NCBI GenBank assembly: GCA_037179385.1
Contig: CM074200.1
Location: forward strand, 32,925,884 to 32,989,883
Reading direction: 5' to 3'
Origin: Holothuria scabra
Taxonomy: Eukaryota > Echinodermata > Holothuroidea > Aspidochirotida > Holothuriidae
Length of the DNA: 64,000 nt
Shown: piece by piece, positions 1-11,079 of the stretch
How the letters are laid out: every line of letters begins with the position of its first letter
Numbering within the stretch: the stretch's first letter is position 1
Translations under genes and position numbers: made by a program
Notes under the pieces: generated by a model
What the model was told of the DNA's origin: nothing
Database searches by the model: none
The model's input: the letters and a program-made list of their open reading frames with translations, nothing else

Positions 1-2014
1 GGGTGTTGCTTCAAAATAAAGTTGATGGAACTGTAACTGCCCTTGACCTTTAAACAATTTTTCCTATCACAGATCAGAAGGTATTGTAGTAGGGTGATTT
101 CTCCTTTTATTGCACTGTGCTATTCCTCTTGAATTCTTTGGTCAAATACATAGGGGACTGCTCACTGTCCCAAAGGTTTGTCAGATCAAAGGTTAAAAAT
201 TGTGTAAAGTTGAGGTCAGATACAGAATTTAGGTTAGATACAGATAAGGGATCAGAATTGGGGGTAGGATTACCTTAAGACAGGATTAAGTTTAGTTAAA
301 GGCAAAATCTCACTGCCATCAATTATTTTTGCATTGTGGGGATGGTTTGACTCCAGAAAATTAATTAAAGTCCAAAATCATGATTTTAGTTTCGGTCCAT
401 TTTATTTGAGAGTGACTTCTAAATGAAGAGGCATTAATTGGTACAAACAAAGTTCTGAGCTTAAGAAAATACAGACAGATGCACCGCCACTATGAGTATG
501 ATCAAAATTCTGTCTTCATTTAGGACATTCCTTTCAACAGAAAAAAACATGAGAGGTAATTAGATGCCCCTTAATTTTAAAAATCCCCCCCCCCCTTTTG
601 AGGAAAAGAGTGGGAATTTCCACCCAAGTGAAATTCCTTAGCTCAAACCAGTGTTTCCACATCAGAAATTCATTTTTCCTGAAATAGCATCCAAAATTTC
701 CTGGAATCGGCGCGGTATTTCCTGAAATGAAAAAAAAATCAAACCTAACCCTACCCTTGTAGGCATCTACCGCATTTTGGGGCCACTTCACTCTGGTTTC
801 CAAGTTTTTCACAAAAAATTCTTCTTAAAAAAAAAAAAATCCTGTAATTTGCCATTAGCAAGGCAGGGTATAAGATTGCCGAGAATTTTTCACAGGGCTC
901 ATGTAGGCTACTTGCGTCTGTGTTATTGTGCTGTCTATGTGGCACGCTAATGAACAGCCTACGTTGTATGCTCGGACACTGACATTCAGCATTGCATTAT
1001 GCATGGACCAACTCCCAATCGTACACGTGTACGTGTGGTAAGTCAATCGCAGGTGGCGAATCATTCAACGAACTAGATTAGCGCTGCACAGCTGTACAGT
1101 CTGCACTGCCGCTCTGATGCGCACTCAACGTTACAACATTGGTTAAATACGAATTTGCAGGATAGAGGAAATTATCTCTTCAAATTTCAGTGTAAGGATT
1201 TTGACCTGCGATTTTCCAGATTTCCCGAAATTTCCCGAAATTAGGCCTCTACCTGAAAAGTTCCTGAAGAACATCAAGATTTCCCAAATTTCAAGTAATT
1301 TCAGGAGAAGTGGAAACACTGGCTCAAACATTCAGTCCAGATTTCCGTCCAGGGGCATGATCATACAATATTATTGCCGGAGTAGTTTGTGTTTGATACT
1401 TTCATGCAGGCCACGGTGGCCACATATGCATGGTTTCAAGCCATTCGGGAAATCCTTCTTGCATGCCGTTAAAGTGGACTGTGTGACTGATAAAGTTAAT
1501 TTTGTTCAGGACACAGGTTATAATTCGGGCACAGACTTTATCTGTCATTTGGCATTGTTTGCTTGGAAGGTTGTTTTTATCAATTGATGCTTTTCACAAG
1601 ATTTGAGAGTGCAAAGATGTACTAAGTATTTACTACATTTACAAAGTGTTTGTTTCTTTGTTGTTCCTTCTTTGCCTCTTTTCTCTATAGTGTCTTCTGG
1701 TTTTGGAATCTATTGTTGTGCAAACTTTGTTAACGTTATCTCTTTCCAATTTATCGTGTAAATTATTTAGATAGGGGAAAACAATTCATAAGTACTATAC
1801 TTCAGTTTTCTCCTTTTCCATCATATCCCGATTATGTTTAGATTAGGCTTGGATTATGTATAATGTAAATATCTATATTATTTTTACCATTGACTTTTTG
1901 TTGTTATATGTCATGTGTTTCAAGTAGATGGAAATAAAGTGTGTCAGTCAGTCAGTCAGTTTAGCTCGACATTTTAAATGTGTTTGATATTTTCTTCTTT
2001 CCTACTTCCTATAG
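1..2014 (+). other. ATG13 intron
   Basis: I see no coding exon here. The stretch ends in a pyrimidine-rich tract and AG at 2013-2014, just before the first visible ATG13 exon. It contains a complete hAT-type element (649-1321) and a short GTCA tandem repeat near 1944-1960. Open frames in 534-1587 lie inside or across the transposon and have no recognisable protein content. Confidence 0.7.
649..1321. mobile_element. Non-autonomous hAT-type element with 8-bp target duplication
   Basis: The element begins CAGTGTTTCCAC (649-660) and ends with its exact reverse complement (1310-1321). It is flanked by the direct repeat GCTCAAAC at 641-648 and 1322-1329. A perfect 12-bp terminal inverted repeat starting CAG plus a perfect 8-bp target duplication is the hAT superfamily signature. 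The 673-bp interior is built of short TTTCCTGAAAT / TTTCCCGAAAT motifs and encodes no transposase, so it depends on a transposase elsewhere. Confidence 0.88.
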
Positions 2015-5000
2015 TAACTTGCCACCAGCATCATCCAGCACAGGAGCAATATCAAGTGAAGCTACTCTATCATCTTCCCCCATCTCAATCAGAAAACACC
2101 TAGGGGCATTTGCAAGTGAACCAACCTTACCAGAACAGGTGAGATGACTGGAGAAGCATCTAACACTTGAGTGGAGGGTGCTATTATGAATGTTGAAACT
2201 GGCAAGAAATGTTCATGGCATGCCAGAAAGGGCAAAGATAAATTTTGAAAGGGGGAATCAGAGTTTGATGACAGAGAATATTAAAGTCTTTTTTCCAGCA
2301 CCCTGTATCCTTTTCTGAACTAATTGTTAAATGGAATATAGAAAGAAGAAAGAGAGGTTTTCAGGTTGGAAGAATCCTCCATTTTGTGTTAATTGGTGTT
2401 GAATGGGATATTCGAAGTATTTGTGGGGTAACGATATCTCCATAGATGCAAGACTAGACAGCTTCCACTACCCTGCCAATCACAATGTTTAACCTTGATA
2501 ACAGATAATTTTTGGTTAGTTTTAAAGGGCTAATCTGCTCACCCCAAATTACAGTTTTGTAGTAGTCCACAGAAATTATCAATTGGCACCGCTCTTTGAT
2601 TGACAGCCAGTTCACAAAATGCAGCATACCAAAAGTTCATATTACACAGTATGTACTGTGCTGAGGAGTGTTTTAATAATACACAAAATTGTCTTGTATA
2701 CTCACCTTGAAGCAATGCTGGGATTGTGTTTGGATGAGAAGCAATACTAGGACTGTGTTTGGATGAGAATGAACTTTGGACAGTCATGGGAGGGGCTTAA
2801 GTAAGTAGGTTGGGAGAACTGGAAATGTTTGGGGTGAGAGGATTAGGCCTTTAAGTCCTTGTAATATTGTGGTGCAGAATTATAGTTGTGAAAAAATTGT
2901 TAAAACAAATTCTGTTTATGCTTCAAGTTCATCCCTACATGATCATGTGAAACTGGTGTTGATAAGATGAAGTACAACCCTCTCTTTAGAGTACATCATG
3001 TTATCTTATCACATAGTGATTTTATTAAAAAATCATGGGTGCCATCTCCTTATTTCTGTTGTCTACCTGTACCATGGATGGTTGTACTAAATTCAAACTT
3101 GCTCTCAATTTGCTATAGACCGTAAAATGCATATGATGTAAACATTATCCCTCCCCCCTTTGGCAAAAAAGGACAAACAAATACAGACAGCTGATTGGTC
3201 AACTAATTGGATGTGCTTTTAAGTTTGTACACATGTGGGACAAATTCCACTCAGTGCTGCCCACCAATCCATATGGGTTCTACACAAATATCAGTGGTGC
3301 AGGTATGTGCACATTGTAATTTTGACAAAATGATGTCAGTAGTTACACCAATGCATTAGGTCTATTGTTTGGGTTTCAAATTGTTTGCATACTTCTATTA
3401 TACCGGTAAACATAAGGCTGATGGCACCCAGCAATCGCCAACCATCACTTGGTGGTAGGAGTCCTAAAATAATAAACATTTTGTGGTGCAGTACATCCTT
3501 AGTGTAAGCATATCTTGATATGTTGATAATTCTATTGAGAACTTTGCTTCAACTCACCTCATAACCTTTCACTGTGTCTGTTTTGTTTATTTAGTTGGAT
3601 ATTGACTTGGTTCCTGAAGACACACCATTTGAGAGCCTGTTACAGGCAGCTAATAAAACTAAGCATCAATCAGTCTCAAATGAGGGTAAGGATATTCAAG
3701 CAAGTGGAGTGGATCAGCAAGATGCCCCAGGGTCCGATTCCCAGGTATCTGATAAATCATCCAGTAGCCAGACATCTGACATGGAGGACTTTGTAATGGT
3801 AGATCTGGTGAGCATACTTTTGGTTAACTTTTTAAAGTGTATTTATCGTAGAACCATACACTGACAGTACCATAACTTTGGTTTTGGGTGTCCAGGCACA
3901 AGAATGGGTTGGGTGTGCACTGTGGCAAACAAAGTATCATCATGGTTGCCAGAGCTGCCAGATACCTCCTACAACCTGGAGACCCTGGGGTTCCCCCTCC
4001 CTCGGGGTGTTTGTAGGAGTCACATCAGGGTATTCTGATCCCAGCTGTCTCTGCAGGAAGTTTGAGATGGGTGATCAACCATCCTAGTTAAAAATGACTT
4101 TCCCTCTAAAATAGTTACTGCTCCCTAAAACGTTTTCTGCCCCTCAAAATGTACACACCCTCAAATTTTTCTTGAAAACTTTTTGGCAATTAAATGACTA
4201 AATTTATAGCAAATGCATGTCCTCACTTTCTCTCAAGTATCATAAAAAGTTGCATATAGACCAGGTGGAGAAGGGGGCTTATTGTCACCCAAAAGCGAAA
4301 TGTATAAAACCAAATGGATTTGGTTAATTTTGGGTTGCTGATTCCAAAAATCAGGGGGTATAGGGGTCATATCCTGGATTTTCTGTGCCATTTTATGTTT
4401 AAAGTTTGAAGGCGCTCTCTATTTGTAAAAAATCTTGTTTTCTTCATATATTTATTGTCCAGGCATTGACTGATGTGAAATTTTTTCATTTTATTCTGTT
4501 AAAGGATGTGTACTGATAACTACTGGGCAATACTTATGTTCATATTAATATGCAAATTAGATAGGGTTAAAGGTCAAATTGTTATGTTAGCAGGAAAATA
4601 GGTCGAGGGTTTGAATACCGAATCTCACATTAGTTAATGACTGCACCGTAAATATATGGAGAAAACAAAATCTTTGACAAATAGAGGGCGCCCTTTGAAC
4701 CTCAAAGGCAAAAATGGTGCAAAAAAGGAAGAATGTGGCATGTATACCCTCAAATTTTCCAAATCAGCGGCCCAAAATTCACCAAATCCACTTGGTCTCA
4801 TTAATTTCGCTTTCAGGTGATAATACCCCCAACTCCACCCTGGGCTAATATAGAAACAGTCATGTAACCCCATTTGACACCAATGACGGTATTGAATCTC
4901 AAATTTCTGGAATGGATGGCTCTTGCAAAGCCCTCTCCCTTCATCAATTGTTCTGTGGCCATGCATGAACTTTGCATGTGACCACTGCCCTCCTTGTTTT

Positions 5001-8000
5001 GTCACCTGCACAGAACACTCAATCTCATTTCTGATCTCATCGTACACAGGCTCATAAATAACTTGTCAATTTTTGTGGGATAAAGTTTGTAACAAAAGGG
5101 AAGGGATGAGATACGGTATATATACTTGTTTATGCCATAGGGGTTTGCTTATAGACCATTTGTTTGACCATGGAAGTATTAACCTAACATAAGGCCAATA
5201 CTTCTATGATTTAGCAAGTGAGTAGCATTGAAATGATGAGTGAATTCATGTTCCTGCAAGATTTGTACCCAAAGAAACATTTGTGACACTTAAATGTGAG
5301 GGAAATTAATCAGAAATTCTTGTAAATGGTTACCAGCTTACATATATTGACAGTTATGCTCAGTACATCTAGATTCTGATTTTACTCACCTAGATTTACA
5401 ATGTGGTCCTGCGTCAATTTTATGTTTATCACATCTGACTGACTGCATAGTCAAGTGGTAAGAGCATCTCCTTTACAGCCAGAAAGGATGTCTGGAGTTT
5501 GACTCCAGGCCGGGTAATACCAAAGACTTGAAAAATAGAACCTGTCTATCACTGTACATGGTGCTCAGCATAAGCAATGGAGTAGGAAAAACAAGCCAGT
5601 GAGACAGAACTGGAAAAAAGACCTGACTTAAAACCAGTTTGATAGAAACTCAGCAGTCAAACCTGGTTGAACTTCATCACATCTGTTTGAGAAGTCTCTG
5701 ATTTATGCATGAAGCAGAGATGTGTGCACTGCTGCCAAGGAATTTTCACACACTTCATACCTGTTTGTTTTCTCTTTTCAACTTTAACAGAATCCAGCTT
5801 TTGCAAAATCTGATTCATCAGCTGATTTGGCTAATTTCTACTTAAGTTTCCAGTCTGCACCAGAGTTAGAACTTTTTAAAGACCAGCCAACCCTGGGAGA
5901 AGTACTGGTTAGTGTGTGTCTTTATATGCATAGACATAGTAAACAACATTGTTTAAGCTGCAAAGTTTCATCTCATCAACATCAGTAGAGCACTTAGATC
6001 CCTGACTGCTGAAGCTAAACAAATTCCCTTTGATTCCATCACTTCTGAACTCATCCAACTTCACTGGCTTCCTGTAAAACAAAGTATTGACTTTAAAATT
6101 CTTTTGCTTGTGTAAAAAGCTCTCCATAACCAGACTCCTGGAGAAATAACCATTATGCTTCAACAGTGATGTGTCTGTTCCCCATGCTCCTCTTCCCATC
6201 TTCTGGTTGAGCCTCATACCCGCTGTATGAGTTATGAAATTTTTAAGTCTCTCCTCAAGACCCATTTGTTTCATGAGGCTTATTATCAGGAATATCTGTG
6301 TTTAAATGCCTTAGAGCATATTTATAATTTTGGCACTCTACAAATTTGATTGATTGATAGGAGCTGTAAAAGCCAGATTCAATAGGAAATCAAAAGAATT
6401 ATATGCCCAAAATACTGACATATGAAATTGGTAACCCACCTGTACTGTCCTTCAACATAACAGAAAAATGTCACTTCTTGACATGAATTTAAAAAAAAAG
6501 AGTAAGGCCCCTTCAATCCACCCAAATTTTCTTACACATAAATGTGTTCTTGTTGAGATGAGGTAGAGTTTCATTATCCACTGGGTAGCTTGCTGACGTA
6601 AAGATTTCTTCTACTTTTGTTAAATTTACGAGGGTGTACAATTTACATGGATGAACATTACCATAGTGTAAGGGTGTAAGGCCATAGGAATCAATGTTGT
6701 TTCATACTACAGTCATGGGTGTGGGTGTTGATGATGGGCTTCAAAATGAGAAAAAAAAATAATTCTAACAGATCGCTGCTTACCTCACTCACCAAGTAAT
6801 AAGTATTTTGCTGTTTTAGTTTGTATGAAAGCATGGAATATTGAAAGTGAAGCATTAGGTTATTCTGTACAAGTTAAACAAAAAGGTGAGAGCAATTTAC
6901 CTAACTGAGCAGTGTGGGCAGTTGGGCACAGGGAAAATATGAGTGACTTGCCAATTACTTCCAGTTGGAAAATTAATCTACTCTAAGTATCAAAAATATT
7001 GTCACATTGATTGAAAGGAGCTAATCCTGGATTAAGATGAAAGGGTTCACTGAAACAAATTTTGGATTCTGCATTATTTTTCAAAAAAAAAAAAAAAAAA
7101 AATCAGGAATAAGAATTGGTGTGTATATGGCTACAAAAAAGCAACGACAAATATAAACAAGAGGGCAATCCACGGAGTTGCATATCTCATCGCTAACATG
7201 TGCGCAAGTTGGTTACAGAACTTGAACTATGTATGAGCTAGAAGTTTTATCTGTGCTGAATTTTATGCTACAGTAGAATGTCATTGACAAATATTACCTA
7301 CTAAAACTCCATGCCACAATCTTGAAGTCCAAGGGAAGCGATTTTTTTTTCGTTCCAGGGGACGGAAGTTTTTTTTCGTAAGATAGCGAGGGGAAAGAAT
7401 ATGGCACAGACAAATCAAGTTCTTGAACAGGCGCACCTTATTCAAAAAAAAAACATCATTTGGATATTTAAATTCTGACACTGGATTATATAAGAACTGG
7501 AGATATAGGCTACCCAATCTTTGTAATGCTTGCCCTTTTAATCCAGCAGGCCTATCTAAGATTTTGGAACAAATTTATTTTTTAAGATGCTGTTATCCCC
7601 TTGCAAAACTATGAAAAAAAAACAACGAGCTTGGCTGTTACACTAAACTGATACGATTAGATATGGCAACGATAATAAAAGTTAGACGCTTTTGGGGACG
7701 CTTTAGACTAGTGCGTAATTGTTATTATTCACTCACTAGCTGGGTGTATTTTCCATTTTGACGCGATGGCAAACTTCATGTGTGTCGAGCTGATATGCAC
7801 ATCAAGTGCGTCGCAATTAAAAAACTGGGCGTGTGCGCGATGTTGAACTTGTGGCGTTAGAAGATTTCCGGGCGACGCACAAACCTTTTTTGCGTACTGG
7901 CCTGTGACCAATCCAAGCAAGGATTGCCCGTGGCAAGGAAATTGTCACGTACGTTTTTTTTTTTGGCGATGCTCCAGAACCGCCAAGTTTTAAGGGCACC

Positions 8001-10708
8001 AGTATGTAAGATAGAGGCCCTATGCCTAACCTAATGTTAGTCACCCACAGTTTCATATCTTGGGTTATAACTCAAGCGTATGAATGGTGTACGTTTAGCC
8101 CCAGACCTAGCCTACATACTGTTAACCAGCTTGAGATTTCAAGTCTAGCCCTAGGTTTGACTTCAACTTTCATACTACTAGGCCTAACAGTTACAGCAAC
8201 TTTGGAGTGAAAACAACTGTCTGCATACACCATATGAGAACACTCTAGATATAAGGCCATCAGAGTGAAGTGCGAGTAGGAACTTAAAAATCTCACTGCA
8301 GCATACAAGCTAGTAAAAAAAGAATTTGAGACTGTTACTACGAAGTACTAACCTAGGAGTTTAGCTTATTTATATTAATTGATGAAAAATAGGCTAGTTA
8401 CAAAACATTAAAGTGGGGATGACACGGCCAAAGTAAGTTCCTAGGTAACTGTTCTTTGGGTACACCTTGACATAAAGTGAATGATTTCCCTAATAAATTA
8501 TGTCCATAAATACCGAAATACGACGTTTTGAATTCCCAATTACAGGCCAGACTCAGACCATTTGAAATTCGAAAGCGAAAAAACGTATGTGAACGCGTCT
8601 CAAAATGGTGAAGTCATTGGAGGCACGGTTAGCAACACTGTACCAGAGAGCTCACAATCATCGAATCATGTGCATGGTAACGCGTGTTAGCGCAAACATA
8701 ATTGCAAACACTGGTGCTCCGAGAGCAGTGAGCGTACATTGTGAATTGTGCATTGCGCGGTGACTGTTTAGTATTCGCAATAGCATCTTCATCAAACAGC
8801 TCATACAGTAAAGACGCGCTCGTAGTTGGGACGCTTAAGTGTGGTCTGCTCATACATATTCATAGCTGTTCTTTATAGCAACCGAACCGCGTCTTCCTTG
8901 CACAAAAACAGAACTATTTTTACCCGCGCGCATGCACACGCGAACACATTGGAGAATGATTTGCTCCGAATCCCCACCATGGTCGGCGCTTTTCGCTCTG
9001 TATGTTGGACTCTGTATTGTGATGTAATCGTTTTCATGAGGTTGCTAAGATAAGATAACTTTACCGAGCGTTACATTAGTTCTACATCTAGATGCGCGCC
9101 ATAGGGCAGGGTTTGTGCCGCAAATTGCGTCATAAAAGTTAGGCGAGCTGTTGCGGCATTTTTCGAAATTGGATTTCGAACGCAGTTTTCCTTCGAATAT
9201 CATTTATGCCGAATTGTACAGGTTTGTAATTGGGTGTGAGATGATATTTGTAAAATACTGTATCTAATCTTGCAATAGCCTACACAAAAGTTTTTGTGGC
9301 CGTGTCATGCCCACTTTAACCTCTGACAATCTGTAACGTGAACTATGTCCTTGGTTGCCATGACAACCAAGCATATCGGTACAACTTACAGTATCATGCC
9401 TAGGCTATTACACTTAAACTTTCAGATTTGTGGGATGCGTCCGTTAAGAGTTAAAGTGAATACAAAAAAAAAGTATTTGACCCCCTGTCTCGTGACCTTT
9501 GACCTTGGTTGCCATGGAAACTACATATTTTGGTAGAACTAGTCTACCCTATTATACTTGTGAAGTCTCATGTAAAATGAAGGTTTTCTTTTGAAGTTTT
9601 AGTACAAAATAGGAAAAAAAAGTGTTTTTCTGCAAAATGTGACCTTTGACTTCTGACCTTTTCTTCCCAGGGTCTGGGAGACACAAGTTCCAACCCTGGG
9701 GTACCCACCTACCAATTTTGAAAAGAATCGGTCCAGCCCACTAGGGGGAGTTTGAGGGACAAAAACGTTGTTTTACGAACAAATTATCACTTGGAATTTT
9801 TTTGTTCCACTCTACCACTTGACCTTTGACCTCTGTTGCTATGGCAACCACATATTTTGGTAGGTCTAGATGCAATCATCATATGTGTAAAGTTTCGTGT
9901 CAGGAGAACGTTTCGTTTTGGAAATATAGCAGAAAATGTGATTTCACTAAATTTGACCTTTGACCTGTGACCTTTGACCTTCACTTCCGGTTGTGTATTA
10001 AAAATGCAATTGTTCCACCTGAGGTACCATCTTACCAAGTTTGAAGAAAATCGGCCCAGCCGTTTACAAGATATTAGGAAAACAAAATTGGACACACACA
10101 CACACACACCAACACGCTCACCCACCAACACACACACACACGCGCACACGGACAGGTTTTGACCCCTCTCTCAGCCCTGGACCTTCAGTCACCCCGGGGT
10201 ACCTCACCATGGGTTAGACCTCGAGACTAGTAACCTGGGAAAATTTACTGTTACCATGGTAACCATTGCGATTTAAGCTGGCATTGCCATATATAGCGCC
10301 ATAGGCAAAGTGACTACAATATCTCATCCTCCTCACGGAGCGATGAGATAAAAAAAAAACAGTGTGAGACTCTACCCCAGCAGCACAAGCTTGCTACAAG
10401 CAGTTACAATTCTGTTGCAATTCAATTAAATCCATCATAACGTAAAATGCAGTTTGAGAATACATTCAGATACTCCTCTCCTTACTCATTTTAAAATAGT
10501 CTGTAATGCTGAAAGACTCATGTCCAAAAGAAGGTATTGTTGCTTTGCCTTTTACTCAAAAACTTTAATATTTTGGAAAAAAAATTTCTAGTTTGTTTTT
10601 TCTCTCCAGGAAAAACACATTCCAGAGCAACTTAAACTATATGAGAAGAATGTGCAAGAATTTGATGAACTAGTCGAAAGTCTAAATGTGGATGATGATA
10701 GTAGCTGA
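2015..10708 (+). CDS. ATG13: ATG13 autophagy adaptor, last four coding exons (partial, 5' end outside window)
   Basis: Coding exons are 2015-2138, 3595-3807, 5791-5907 and 10610-10708, the last ending in TGA. All introns are GT-AG and the phases agree (2015 enters one base before a codon boundary; the other junctions are phase 0). About 183 residues are visible. The first exon is Ser/Thr-rich and probably disordered. The second ends in MEDFVMVDL, the family's LC3/GABARAP-interacting motif, with core FVMV at 3790-3801. The third starts NPAFAKSD and the last contains EKNVQEFDELVESL, matching the vertebrate C-terminal tail that binds the ULK1 kinase MIT domains. ATG13 links ULK1, FIP200 and ATG101 at the phagophore initiation site (family knowledge). 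The N-terminal HORMA domain should lie left of the window. The 4.7-kb last intron holds most of the mobile elements. Identity is confident from the order of motifs. Confidence 0.93.
2442..2521. repeat. Dispersed repeat shared with 62641-62712
   Basis: The stretch starting AGATGCAAGACTAGAC and ending in GACAGATAATTTTTGGTTA recurs, with changes, at 62641-62712 in the GCC1 intron. Upstream, GGGGGAATCAGAGTTTGATG (from about 2260) resembles the end of the TTAA element at 16336 and the reverse of sequence near 62760-62780. It is probably part of an older TTAA-type element whose limits I cannot fix. Confidence 0.5.
2526..2850. mobile_element. TTAA-flanked terminal-inverted-repeat element, copy 1
   Basis: TTAA occurs at 2522-2525 and 2851-2854. 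The left end AGGGCTAATCTGCTCACCCC and the right end, read on the other strand, AGGCCTAATCCTCTCACCCC agree at 17 of 20 bases. A TTAA target is typical of piggyBac-type insertion. There is no transposase ORF. A relative lies inverted at 61431-61704 and shares the subterminal sequence around TTTTGTAGTAGTCCACAGAA. Confidence 0.75.
4258..4850. mobile_element. Foldback element with inverted arms of about 200 bp
   Basis: The left arm (about 4260-4455) and the right arm (about 4635-4850) are imperfect reverse complements over almost their whole length. Shared blocks include the CCAGG(G)TGGAG ends, AAAGCGAAAT, TGGATTTGGT, TTTTGGG, GCGC(C)CTCTATTTGT and TTGTTTTCT(C/T)CATATATTTA. A short spacer separates them. 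This is the structure of a foldback or long-TIR MITE. I could not settle the target duplication; both flanks contain TATAGA. It lies in the ATG13 intron after exon 3807. Confidence 0.7.
5444..5690 (+). mobile_element. tRNA-derived SINE, copy a
   Basis: The head resembles a tRNA gene: TCAAGTGGTAAGAGCATC fits a pol III A box and GAGTTTGACTCCAGG fits a B box, about 45 bp apart. The body reads TGGTGCTCAGCATAAGCAATGG, and the end is a TTGA-containing tail. The same 240-bp family recurs at 14555, 19949, 25030, 25640 and 45415. It does not fold as a working tRNA because the anticodon arm is degenerate. Confidence 0.72.
5960..6359 (+). mobile_element. 3' fragment of a LINE (L2/CR1-like reverse transcriptase C-terminus), broken
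   Basis: The + strand around 6035-6135 reads as the characteristic non-LTR segment LIQLHWLPVKQSIDFKILLL, then a stop, then KALHNQTPGEIT. Downstream, FKSLLKTHLFHEAYY is recognisable near 6240-6280. The copy ends in a TTGATTGATTGA microsatellite, the usual tail type of L2/CR1 elements. In-frame stops and frame changes show it is dead. It sits in the last ATG13 intron. Confidence 0.68.
8412..9315. mobile_element. TTAA-flanked inverted-repeat element, 904 bp
   Basis: TTAA stands at 8408-8411 and 9316-9319. The left end AGTGGGGATGACACGGCCA and the right end, reversed, AGTGGGCATGACACGGCCA match at 18 of 19 bases. The interior is richer in CpG than its surroundings and has no transposase-like ORF. 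It is a non-autonomous element of piggyBac-like target choice. Confidence 0.8.
9340..10360. repeat. Internally repeated element rich in TGACCTTTGACCT, with a CA microsatellite
   Basis: Three diverged units begin near 9345, 9498 and 9827. Each combines a GACCTTTGACC stretch, GTTGCCATG(G/A)(A/C)AAC and a CATATTTTGGTA-like motif. TGACCTTTGACCT occurs exactly at 9493-9505, 9820-9832, 9954-9966 and 9968-9980. A CA/CACG microsatellite occupies about 10093-10150. The end ACGGAGCGATGAGATA mirrors ATCTCATCGCTAAC at 7185-7200. I do not recognise the family. Confidence 0.55.
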
Positions 10709-11073
10709 ATGATGGCTGTATTTTTGTGCAATTTAATGTCAGAAATGACAAGTAGTAAGGTTCATGTGAAAGAGAACTCTTTGATAGATATATAAATGTA
10801 TTTACTGTTAAAATCTTCAGTTTTGAGAACAAGTTGTCCAAAAATAAGGTACAAGGGAGGCATTTTTCTAAAGGCATGGGCAGTAAAAATTCATAAAGTT
10901 TTCAGCAGAACATTGCCTAACTGGATTTTCAAGGTCATTTACAGTGCAATCAGATCATCACTGTATTGAAAGCTGCCCACAACTTCTGTCATATCACTAC
11001 TACTGTATGTTCCTACAATAGATGTTCCTTGTGGAGTTAGATGAGATTTAACGATACACCAACATGAATGTGT

Positions 11074-11079
11074 AATAAA
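11074..11079 (+). terminator. Candidate polyadenylation signal of ATG13
   Basis: This is the first AATAAA after the ATG13 stop, 366 bases downstream. Further candidates follow near 11459 and 12778, so the true cleavage site could be later. Confidence 0.45.

Noticed and set aside
5455..5525. Functional tRNA gene
   Set aside because: A- and B-box-like motifs are present, but the stems do not pair properly and the sequence is the head of a repeated SINE.
7817..8056. Short open frames at 7729-8310
   Set aside because: Overlapping on both strands, in the last ATG13 intron, without domains or splice sites that fit.
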